Below are positions 55,593-64,000 of a stretch of DNA of 64,000 bases, piece after piece. The stretch spans positions 2,728,001-2,792,000 of the forward strand of contig JALJCQ010000004.1 in the NCBI GenBank assembly GCA_023091665.1. The letters are read 5' to 3'. Numbering within the stretch: the stretch's first letter is position 1; each line of letters starts with the position of its first letter. This DNA is from Pythium myriotylum. Taxonomy: Eukaryota; Oomycota; Peronosporomycetes; Pythiales; Pythiaceae. The notes beneath the pieces were generated by a model. It was not told the DNA's origin. It searched no databases and saw only the letters and a program-made list of their open reading frames with translations. The position numbers were made by a program, and so were the translations under genes.

Positions 55593-56000
55593 CCTTCGAT
55601 GGAATTAAAAAAATGGAGTGGTGAATTATAATTGGAGGACCCGATGAACCAGTCAGCTTCCTGCATCGTCGAGCATCTTCTTCCCCTTCTCGTACGGACT
55701 GGACGTTCGGGAGCTCGTTTTTCCGACCTCGCGCGAGCGTTGAGGGAGCAGAATTGGCGCCGATGCAGAGGAGCTGCACGAGCACAGGACCCACGGAAAG
55801 CCAGCCAGGGCACGAGAGTTTGCACATAGCACTTTCTTGTGGGACGAATGCGTTCCACACGTTGATGCCCACACGCAGCAATTCCTCTCGTTCGTGTTAC
55901 CATTCTCTTCTCGTTCACCCCTCCCAGCTTTTCTTATTCACTCACGCACAAAACTTAGCTGTCTCCCACTCCACCACCCGAAACACACTTCTCCACACAT

Positions 56001-56034
<34 letters not shown>

Positions 56035-56049
56035 CTAAGCCTTTCCCCT
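55593..56049. other. Intergenic region with CT tract
   Basis: No gene seen. It contains AATTATAATT at 55624-55633, just upstream of the coiled-coil gene's start, and a (CT)n run at about 56001-56027. The 3' end of the Crinkler pseudogene lies immediately beyond. Confidence 0.5.
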
Positions 56050-57973
56050 TCAGCCTGATTGTGACAGATTATATAACCCACGAATGCCTACTACCCACAC
56101 CAACTCCGTTTCCTTGCCCTTCGGCCAGCCAAACGGTACGAGTAGTCCGATTCCTGTCACAGTTGAGAAGTTGAACGTGCTCAGCTTGTCTTTCTCGACA
56201 ACGAAGATGATCTCCATCGTCTTCACCTCGAAACTTTCCGGTGACTCCGACAGCATCTTCAGCCATCTGTAAAAGTGATCGATGCGGAATGAATGGTTGT
56301 GGGCACTCGTCACTTGCACAAAGCGCACGTGCTGAGTACGCTTGCATACCATGATAGCGTCGTATCCGCCTTGGTTCCATTTCTCCGGCTTGATCCAAAC
56401 AGGGTGAGCTGAATAAAGCCGAGGGATTCCATCCCCGACCACAATAACTGATTCACCCCAAGTGTCAACCGTGTTGCCTGCCGCATCGAGCAGAGTGAGA
56501 CCGCCGTTTCGAAGACTCGCGAAGAATACCATCTCTAGCATCCATCCGTTCAATGCTGGTTTGAACTGTCTCGAAGCTTCGACATGAACTTCTTGATAGT
56601 CTCTGGACCGCATTTGACGGCAATCATCGTCGCAGCAAACTGACTGATCACATGCGACACTGAATCCGCGGAGTGAGGTCGCTGGAACACTCCAAACAGA
56701 CGGCTAATGCTTGAAGATGAGCGCTGCCCACTCGTGGCAACTTTCGTAGCATCCTCTAAAGATTCTACGGCATCGCTCAACTTCTGCCTCACGGTCGCAG
56801 TGGGGAAGCAAAACATATAGCGACAGGAACCACCTGCGTAGTAATACTTGGACACCACCATCGCCGCGCGAGTCATCTCTTCGTCCGGCAACACTGCATG
56901 GGCATCCAGACATTGCGATACGCTCTGGAACACCACGTCATCCTTGATCGCATCGAGGTACTCGTCCAGTGTCCACGAGCACACGCGGAACTCGATTGCA
57001 CGCGTCAGAAATTCCGTGTCCTCTTGAACCTTTCCACGATCAGCGACAGCACAAACAAACACGAGACGTCGCATCATCTGCCGTTGGGTCCTTTCAAGAA
57101 GCCATTCCGTGCACTCCACTTGGAGTTGCGTGAACGAGTCCGACGTAGTCCACCCATCTACCAGCACGAGATGGCGTTTCTTGTTATCATCAATTTGCAG
57201 CACTTCGTCCACGTCTGTAATGTCGATCAATCGCGTCTTGCGCTCGTTTCGGACAAGGCGCACACACCACCATCTCATCGCCTCGCTTACGTGGATCCAC
57301 GTCACGATCCATTCACTTCTGTCCAGAGTCGACGCGAAAGCCATGGCTGTGGTTGACTTTCCCGTGCCAGGTGGGCCGAGAATCCAGCCCAAATGGCCTT
57401 CGTTCAGTACTTTATCGCGCAAGAACTCGAATGGCGGTGGAATGAGGGCCTACAGTAGAGCATCGTGCGAACAGATGGAAGTCCGGACTCGTCCAAGTCC
57501 TCTTTCTCCAGCAAGAAGTATTGTGAGTTCGGGTCATAACTGTGTGATCCCCACTGCGTCGACCGCCACGCCAGGCGCTGCTTCTTATTGGCTAGCGCAC
57601 TTTGCGGAGCTTCTGGCAGTTCCACCAGCACGTGAATCTCTTCATCTCCGGGCGTGAAACTCGGTCCAAACAACTCGTTTTTGTTGAGCTTCCACGAAGA
57701 AAGCATCTCCTCGTACGCAGTGTCCACCGCTCCGCACAGTAGATCCTTCACATTCTTGCCACCACTCAACCACGTGCCACCCTCCTCTCGCGCCAAAAAC
57801 AGCGTCAACGCGCTTGCCGGAAACAAGAAGCGCTCGTGGTACCGCTGACCATAAAAAATGGCCTTCTGCAGCGCCTCCACTTTTGCATCGCGCTTGATCT
57901 CGACGGAGAAGCCGCTCGCTTCACCGTACAGACCACAGCGCAGCTTCACCTCCGTCTGCTCCTCCATGGCCAT
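56050..57973 (-). pseudogene. Crinkler (CRN)-type effector gene with two frameshifts
   Basis: Three consecutive open segments in different frames (57404-57973, 56550-57422, 56050-56613) together have the layout of a Crinkler: an N-terminal ubiquitin-like header with LTLFLAR near residue 56 (variant of LxLFLAK) and HVLVELP near its end; a P-loop NTPase with GPPGTGKST at about 57375 and a VLVDGW Walker B-like strand; and a restriction-endonuclease-like domain (GYDAIMV, VRFVQVT). Known family: oomycete CRNs are secreted into host cells and often reach the nucleus; NTPase/nuclease CRNs also occur outside pathogens. Frame changes lie near 57405-57425 and near 56560-56570. Neither spot has space for a normal intron. 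It is therefore a recent pseudogene, or the sequence has two indel errors. No signal peptide is evident. I do not give a joined product. Confidence 0.75.
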
Positions 57974-58969
57974 CTCGCCGAAAAGTTCTCGACAGAGAGA
58001 AAGAGCACTGCTGTTTCTCTCGAGGCGGTTCTTGCTGCGGCGCTCGTCGCGTAAGATGATGGAGAGCTCGACTCGGCCCTTCCTTTGACGGAATTAGAAT
58101 TGAGTGTGCGTTGGTGTGTGAATTATAATTGGTTTTGGTGGCTCGAATAAAGAAAAGAAGTGGGGAAGAAGGACTTGACGGACGGGGAAGGAGAAAACGT
58201 AGAAAAAGTGTTGGCGGAGGGGGAGGGGAGACAGTTTGGGGAGCGAGGGGCTCTGGAGAGAGAGTGAACAAGAATTGGAGGAGAAAAAACGAGAATGAAG
58301 GCACGAGCGAGCAGGATCTGCTGGGCGTGGAGGATCGGCAATCGAAACGTATTGATTGTCCTGGCTTTGGGTACGTGCCATTCACCCCTCGACTTGGGAT
58401 TCTGGAGGAAACGCAGCAAGTCGTCGTGTCCAGTGAAAGACAATTATCGTCTTTTCACCGAGCCATTGGGCTATTCGAGCACGGCCACGATCGCGAACAG
58501 TAGACCAGAATAAACCTCCAGGCGAGCTGACGCTCGGCGAGTCTAGCCTGACCTAACTTCTTCGGTGATAACAACACAAAAACTATTATTGTCTTTGTGC
58601 CAGGCCTCGGTGGGTCCTGTGTTTGTAAAATAATCCAGTTTGCAGCCTTTCGCATCCAACCAGAACATCCAACGCTCAAAAGGGAACTCCTGAAGGAGCT
58701 CACGAACGCCAAGACGACACGAAGTTCCCCAGATGACGCCACACCGCCGAAGGACTCATCCTGATTGTGCGGAGCGGAGCGACGGTCATTCTGAATTCGA
58801 AAGGCGTCGTTCTATACCTGGCTTTAGTGACATTAAATATCCACACCACCACCTTCATCTGTGTCTTTTCCAGTTACATGTTCTTATTACAAGGGGTAAC
58901 TCCATGCGTACCCCCTCTCCACGAGTGATGGTCCGGCAATAAAGATCCCCTTTCTCGGTCATTCCCAAG
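57974..58969. other. Intergenic region containing a copy of a neighbour's 5' end
   Basis: About 58018-58130 resembles a deleted copy of 55420-55640 (5' exon and promoter of the basic coiled-coil gene), in the same orientation. Shared blocks include CTCGAGGCGGTTCTTGCTGC, GGAGAGCTCGA and GAATTATAATTGG. The remainder, to the start of the transporter, shows no gene; open frames on both strands lack motifs. Confidence 0.6.
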
Positions 58970-60094
58970 ATGCCGCCGTCCGCGCAGCCCGAGCGCCTGC
59001 CGCTGGTGGTGCCAACGCAGCAGCTCGCGACGGCCAAACTCGCGGCGCCGACGTCGCCCGAGCCGCCGCTGCGAGGGCTCGCGCTCGTGGCGGTCTCGGC
59101 CGTTTGCTTCAGCATTGTCACGACGCTCGTCAAGTACGAGACGAGCCGCGGGCTCTCGGCCATGGAGACGGTGCTCTGGCGCTCGGCCATCGCGTGGGCG
59201 CTCAACCGCGCGCTCATGGCAATGCGCGGCGTGCGTCCGACGCTCACGAAGCGCGACCGCCCGCGCATCCTGCTGCAGTGCGGCTTCGGCTTTGCCTGCA
59301 TCGCGCTCGGCTTCTTCGCCATCTCGCGCATGGTGCTCGCAGATGCGAGCGTGCTCATCTTCACAAGCCCCATGCTCACGTTCTTCCTCGTGCGTTTCGG
59401 TGCAGATCGAGATCGGTGTGGATAACATGTACGACTTACCTCTTTTTTTTTTGCTGAGCGTAGGGCTCGCTGCTGCTGGAGGAGCACATCGACAAGGTCT
59501 GCCTGGGGCTTTCGGTCTTCAGTGGCGTCGGCGTAGTATGTGTGCTGCGCCCGGCCATGATCTTTGGCGAGACGAGCACGAAAACACGCGCACCAACAAT
59601 CGCGATCGTCTCGGCACTGCTTGCAGCCTTCACACAGGCGCTGCTCTACGTCTGCGTGCGGAGACTGCAGCACATCGACCCGCTCGTGGTCGCCCACTAC
59701 TTTGCAGTCTTCAGCACCACCGCGGCGCTCTCGTTCATCCTGGTCTTCCAGTCGGTAGGACACTTCAATCACCTCCTCGCACGACCAAGTTGACTAACTT
59801 GTCTACAATTCCATACACAAGAGCATTATGTGGCCGGTCTCGACCGACCTGCTGCTGGCCGCTGTCGGCACGGGCGTGTTCGCGTTCGTGGGCCAAGTGA
59901 CGCTCACCAAGGGCTTCCAGCTCGAGCGCGCCGGGATCGCCGCCGTGATGCGGTACCTCGACGTCGTCTGCGTCTTCATCTGGGACGCGATCTTCCTCCG
60001 CGAGCCCGTGAGCGCCTGGAGCGTCGTCGGCGCCGCGATCGTCTGCTGCTGCGCGCTCGGCTGCGCTCTGCGCAAAGCCCACGTGAGCAAGTAG
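58970..60094 (+). CDS. DMT-superfamily (EamA-type) membrane transporter
   Basis: Three exons, join(58970..59389,59464..59754,59822..60094), 327 residues; introns of 74 and 67 nt, both phase 0. About ten membrane spans in two EamA halves: the first begins GLALVAVSAVCFSIVTTLVKYE and ends LTFFL/GSLLLEEHID, the second TIAIVSALLAAFTQALLYVCVRRL to VGAAIVCCCALGC. Typical EamA features are the ADASVLIFTSPM helix and FQLERAGIAAVMRYLDVV before IFLREPVS, the Glu of the LREP turn being highly conserved. Animal SLC35G-like and bacterial RhtA/YdcZ relatives move small metabolites; the substrate cannot be read from sequence. The first ~35 residues are Pro-rich and cytosolic. Confidence 0.88.
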
Positions 60095-60198
60095 GCTTGG
60101 CCTTTCTCAATTCTAATCCAAGTTTTTTTGCCGTTCAATTATAATCGGCACATCAATTTGGATCCTGAAAGGTCATTCACACACTAGGTGCTCCGAGC

Positions 60199-63100
60199 AT
60201 GACCCCGGGCAAGATGGACGCTCGCCGACGGCCCGAGCCGCCCAACAACACCCCACTGGGCGAGCACTGGCAGTCGGCGCTCTGCGTCACGTCGCTCTAC
60301 GACTCGTACGTCGCGCTGCAGCACGAGCACGAAGCCGTGCGCGACGAACTCGCCCAGCTCAAGCTCGCACACGCCAAGCTCTCGCACGTGCAGCCCGAGA
60401 AGCCGCAAGGTGACGATGGAGAACTCGCCCATGAGCTGAGGCTGCTGCGTGCTGAGAAGAGCCAGCAGGTGCTGCTCTTCGACAAGACGCGCGTACAGCT
60501 CGAGCGCCAAGTGGCCGAGCTGCGCGAGCTCTGCCGCGAGCAGCAGCTCAAACTGCAGGCGCGGCTCGAACTGGACCCGCTTGAGCCGCAGCGTGTCGCG
60601 CTGTCGACCGCGACGCTGCAGGAGGCGCTGGAGAAGAGTGTGCGCGAGAAGGAGGAGCTGCTCATACAGCACCGCAAGCTTCTGGAGACCCACCAGGCTC
60701 TGCAGCTGGAGAACCGCAAGACCGTCGAGCTGCTGCAGCGCCAGCTGCAGGCCGCAGAGACGCAGAGAGTCTCGCAGGCGTCAAGACGCGTGCGCGACGT
60801 GCTGGACAAGTGGGCGTTCGCCAAGATCTCCCACGCGTGGAAGCGGTGGCGGATTGTTGTCTTGCGAGATCGACTCGAGGCTGAGCGACGCGAGGACGAA
60901 CAGCAGAAGAGATCGGCTCTGCTCGCTCGAGAACACGCACGGAACGAGAAGCGCGTAGCGCAGTTGGTCGTGCGTGCGCTACAGAGTACGACGCGGCGGT
61001 GCTTTGGGGCGTGGCAGCAGCACTGCCGTGCTCGTCGAAAGAGGACGCTCGAGGCCCAGCACTTCCATCACGACCAGCGGCTTCGACATCAGCGACGCGT
61101 GTTTCTTACGTGGCGAGAAAGCGTCGCAGCGACAGGACGAGTACGAGACGGTGTGGAGATGCTGGCGAGGCTGCTGCGTCGTCGAGCGACGCAAAGAGCG
61201 TGGAGAGTGTGGGCGGTCGTGCCACTGCGAGTCAAATTGACGCAGCTCAACCACGAAATCGCTGGTTTAAGAGACGAAATCGCGGAACTACAGACAACAG
61301 TGAGCGCCGCAGTTCTGACTTCTGAAGCAAGAGCACGCGACCGTGACATTCTTGAGGCGCAGCTCCGCGAGGCCTCGGCCCTTTTGGAGACGCAGTCGTT
61401 GGCTTTCCGCCAGAGAACCGAGCTTTGTCAGACCCGTGCAGGCGACGTTCTCTTTCGTCGTCTGCATAGACTTTCGCTGCATGGAACGTTTAGTGAGTGG
61501 GCTCGACTTTGGCAGGAGGCTCGCACGATGCGACACCACGTCGCGTGCTTTCGGCGGCGGTCGCAGAGTCGACAGCTTGCGAGAACGGTTCATCTCTGGC
61601 GTGCAGTGGTTGCTCAGCAGCGCCGCTTCCAGCAGCTCACGCGGAAAGCCGTCCAGCGCATGCGGCTGCTTGGTGCGTTCAAGTGTTTCGCCGCTTGGCG
61701 GGAGTTCGCCACGAGTCGGCGAGCACGAGTGGACACGCTGCGTCGCGTAGTCAATCACATAAAGAACCAGCAGCTTCTCAAGAGCTATCGCGCGTGGTGT
61801 GCGCACGTCGCTGAACGGAGACAGCTTCGCCAGCAGCTTCTCACTGTGGTTTCCATCGTTGGCCGCTTGCAGACGCAGCGCGCCTTCGCTGAGTGGAGGA
61901 AAGCGAGCGCCGCGCTGGGTATCGCTGCTGAGTTGCTCAAGCGCGAAACGATCGAGACCGAGTGGCGACAGCGGCTTGAGCAGTCCAAGCGCGAGCTCGA
62001 GCAGCTGCGGCGGTGCTTGCAAACGTGGCACTCGGTCGTTCGGCACGGCAAGCGGTTCCGCCAGCTCACGACCAAGTACGCTCTCAAGTGGCGCAACGGC
62101 ACGCAGGGCAAGTGCTTCGACGAGTGGCGCGAATTCGCCACGAGGCGACGAGCAGCGAGAAAGCTGCTGCGCCGCATTCTCTTGCGTCGCGTGTCGGCTG
62201 AGCTGCATGCGAGCTGGTCACGGTGGCGAACACTGGCGATGATCACGGCCCAGCAACTCGTGCTGCGCGAGGTGGAAAAGGAACGCGACGCTCGAATCGA
62301 GTGGCTTGAGAGAGAGCTGAGTGAACTGAGAATGAGTGAGGCGGCCATGAAAGCGACGGGCGCCGAGCGAGAGCAGCAGCTGAGGTGTGAGCTTCTCGAC
62401 GTCCGGCTCACGCTGGAGCAGACAGAAGGCGATCGCCTGCAGCTCAAGACGGCGCTGAAAACGGCCTGTGGGTTGATGAGTCAGATGCGGCTTCGTCGTC
62501 GGTGTCTTCGTGGCTGGCAACAGGCCGTTCGAGACGCCGAGCAGAAACGGCAGCTCGTGGAGCAAGCGATCATAAGCAAACGTAACAAGTCCCTTCAGAG
62601 GTGTTTCTGCGAGTGGAACCGCTTGAGGCGCCAACGCAAGAGTGTCTCGTCCGCCGTACGCCATATCCAGCGCGTCTGGAACTCTCAGACCATCGACACC
62701 TGCTTCTGTGCTTGGCTCGTGTACGCTCAGAGGCGATGCAGCGTGCGCGCGCTCGCATTATCTTTCCACCGGAACGCAAGCGACCGGCTGTGCCGTGTTG
62801 TGTTGCTTTCATGGCGATCGGACTCGCGCAAGTCGATTCTGCTAAGACGAACGCTCGAGCAGATCTGGCTCAGCTCGGTCCACGGGCATCTGAGCGAGTG
62901 CTTCGTGCGATGGCGCGAGCTCGCGATCGAGCTCCGACTCCAAGACGAGCTGGCTCGTCGACAGCTCGCACTGACTTCTCTCCAGACTCGCATCTGCGCG
63001 CGGTGGACGTCGAGCTCACTGCGCGTCGTTTTTGCTGCGTGGCGAGAGGGCGTTGTAAACAAGAAGCGAGTACGGCACGGAGTCGAGCGGCTGCGTCGTC

Positions 63101-64000
63101 TTCAGGATGCGCGGCTCTGTGGTGTCGTGTTGGACGCATGGAGGCTTCTCCATGAGCAGAAGAGAGCGCAGCGTCAGTGGTTGCGGAGGTGGCAGCGTCA
63201 GCAGGAGACGAAGGAAGTGTCGGCAGCGTGGATGCAGTGGAAGCACGCGGTTGTTCGTCTGCGAAGGGAGGAAGTCGAGGTGCTGCAGGCGGCAAACCGG
63301 AACTGTGTAGAGCAGCTCGACGCCACGCGCTCCGAACTCATGGCGTTCAGTCAGACAAATGAGAACCTCTCGTCACAGCTCGAGACGTTGCAAGCGGTTC
63401 AGGGACAAACTGAGAAAAGGGCGAGCGATCTCGGGAAGCGAGTGGAGTTAGCGAAGAGATTCTTCCAGTGGCAGGCGATTGCGCGTGAGTTCCGACGGCG
63501 ACGAATCCAACTCAAACAGATCTGCGAGCGATCCAACAGATCCACACAACGACGAACGTTGGATGTCTGGCGACGAGCGGTCGAGTCTCGACGCGAGAAG
63601 GACGATCTCGCACAGCGTGTGGCTTCCTCTCGGTCCGCAAAGACGCTTCGAGTAGCGCTCCGTGAGTGGAGAGCTTGGTCAAACAGTCAACGCGAAGTCG
63701 AGAGCAAGATCCAACGGCTTCGCACTCGACGGAATCGACGCGTTCGAAGTCTCGTCGTGTACGAGTGGCGGCGCGCCGTCCTCCAGAGCCTTGCAGCCGA
63801 CCAACTCGTCTCGGTAATCGAACGCGTCACGCCAAAACTAATTGTAGCCAATGTGTTGGAGACGTGGAAGCGCGTAACCCACCGACAGCGCGTCTCGGCA
63901 GAAGAAGAAGCCGTGCGCAAGCGGAAGCTGCTGGCTTTCGTTCTGGACCAGCACGCCAAGTACTTTCGCGCATGGAAAACGCTGGGGCTCGCGCGTCTCG
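60199..64000 (+). CDS. Large Sfi1-like tryptophan-repeat coiled-coil protein, 5' part
   Basis: An open frame starts at 60199 (MTPGKMDARRRPEPP) and runs without a stop to the window edge, at least 1,267 codons. The first ~200 residues are coiled coil. The rest is a long helical array with a Trp every 20-40 residues in F..W or W..W settings (CFGAWQQHC, VFLTWRESV, AWRVWAVV, CFAAWREF, SYRAWCAHV, AFAEWRKA-like, VFAAWREG, YFRAWKTL), interrupted by short coiled coils. This is the pattern of Sfi1, whose repeats each bind a centrin along an extended helix at centrosomes, spindle-pole bodies and basal bodies. The consensus here is looser than yeast Sfi1, so centrin binding is inferred. The 3' end is missing from this window. 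Confidence 0.75.
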   Translation, partial: MTPGKMDARRRPEPPNNTPLGEHWQSALCVTSLYDSYVALQHEHEAVRDELAQLKLAHAKLSHVQPEKPQGDDGELAHELRLLRAEKSQQVLLFDKTRVQLERQVAELRELCREQQLKLQARLELDPLEPQRVALSTATLQEALEKSVREKEELLIQHRKLLETHQALQLENRKTVELLQRQLQAAETQRVSQASRRVRDVLDKWAFAKISHAWKRWRIVVLRDRLEAERREDEQQKRSALLAREHARNEKRVAQLVVRALQSTTRRCFGAWQQHCRARRKRTLEAQHFHHDQRLRHQRRVFLTWRESVAATGRVRDGVEMLARLLRRRATQRAWRVWAVVPLRVKLTQLNHEIAGLRDEIAELQTTVSAAVLTSEARARDRDILEAQLREASALLETQSLAFRQRTELCQTRAGDVLFRRLHRLSLHGTFSEWARLWQEARTMRHHVACFRRRSQSRQLARTVHLWRAVVAQQRRFQQLTRKAVQRMRLLGAFKCFAAWREFATSRRARVDTLRRVVNHIKNQQLLKSYRAWCAHVAERRQLRQQLLTVVSIVGRLQTQRAFAEWRKASAALGIAAELLKRETIETEWRQRLEQSKRELEQLRRCLQTWHSVVRHGKRFRQLTTKYALKWRNGTQGKCFDEWREFATRRRAARKLLRRILLRRVSAELHASWSRWRTLAMITAQQLVLREVEKERDARIEWLERELSELRMSEAAMKATGAEREQQLRCELLDVRLTLEQTEGDRLQLKTALKTACGLMSQMRLRRRCLRGWQQAVRDAEQKRQLVEQAIISKRNKSLQRCFCEWNRLRRQRKSVSSAVRHIQRVWNSQTIDTCFCAWLVYAQRRCSVRALALSFHRNASDRLCRVVLLSWRSDSRKSILLRRTLEQIWLSSVHGHLSECFVRWRELAIELRLQDELARRQLALTSLQTRICARWTSSSLRVVFAAWREGVVNKKRVRHGVERLRRLQDARLCGVVLDAWRLLHEQKRAQRQWLRRWQRQQETKEVSAAWMQWKHAVVRLRREEVEVLQAANRNCVEQLDATRSELMAFSQTNENLSSQLETLQAVQGQTEKRASDLGKRVELAKRFFQWQAIAREFRRRRIQLKQICERSNRSTQRRTLDVWRRAVESRREKDDLAQRVASSRSAKTLRVALREWRAWSNSQREVESKIQRLRTRRNRRVRSLVVYEWRRAVLQSLAADQLVSVIERVTPKLIVANVLETWKRVTHRQRVSAEEEAVRKRKLLAFVLDQHAKYFRAWKTLGLARL

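Overview
The window comes from a gene-dense eukaryotic nuclear genome, most likely an oomycete (Phytophthora/Pythium-type stramenopile). Evidence: introns of about 54-86 nt with GT/GC-AG borders and CTAAC-like branch sites; a decayed Crinkler-type effector with an LFLAR variant of the LxLFLAK motif; an oomycete-style folate/biopterin transporter family member; and flagellar genes (B9D2, a Rab23-like GTPase, an IFT54-like CH domain) fitting a zoospore-forming organism. The species cannot be told from the window. No rRNA, tRNA, CRISPR array or intact transposon was recognised.

Layout. 0-8.3 kb: an ABCC (MRP-type) transporter facing a long coiled-coil gene. 8.5-15.1 kb: a divergent kinesin-like protein, a 57-residue small subunit of serine palmitoyltransferase, a Rab23-like GTPase with a huge charged tail, and an ankyrin protein. 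15.9-26.2 kb: two paralogous type II membrane proteins, one carrying six nearly identical 624-bp repeats, on either side of a seven-exon coiled-coil/EF-hand gene. 26.5-32.1 kb: a FANCG-like TPR protein, an AGTRAP-like membrane protein, B9D2 and the folate-biopterin transporter. 32.3-35.8 kb: a gene-poor stretch with a candidate MITE, a G20/(GA)12 tract and an inverted ABCC fragment. 35.9-39.9 kb: a second, almost identical ABCC gene. 40.3-51.4 kb: a MYND protein, a 49-residue membrane microprotein, uroporphyrinogen-III synthase, TFIIF beta (RAP30) and a 2,078-residue CHD-type remodeller with PDZ-like, AP2-like and PHD/extended-PHD modules. 51.5-60.1 kb: a four-exon IFT54-type CH / IQ / EF-hand fusion, a coiled-coil protein, the frameshifted Crinkler and a DMT-family transporter. 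60.2 kb to the end: the 5' part of a large Sfi1-like protein that leaves the window.

Main themes. (1) Segmental duplication and gene conversion of an ABCC-plus-coiled-coil unit: two full ABCC genes about 35.1 kb apart, one antisense ABCC fragment, and two coiled-coil remnants. (2) A small family of type II surface proteins sharing cysteines and one intron position, one member amplified by homogenised repeats. (3) Unusual domain fusions (PDZ/AP2-like/chromo/SNF2/PHD-ePHD; CH/IQ/EF-hand; Rab23 plus RD-rich tail). (4) A decayed effector gene whose upstream DNA is a deleted copy of the 5' end of the neighbouring gene. Exon joins were worked out by hand from splice signals and reading-frame continuity, without transcript data; identities given as 'like' rest on remembered family motifs, not on a database search.
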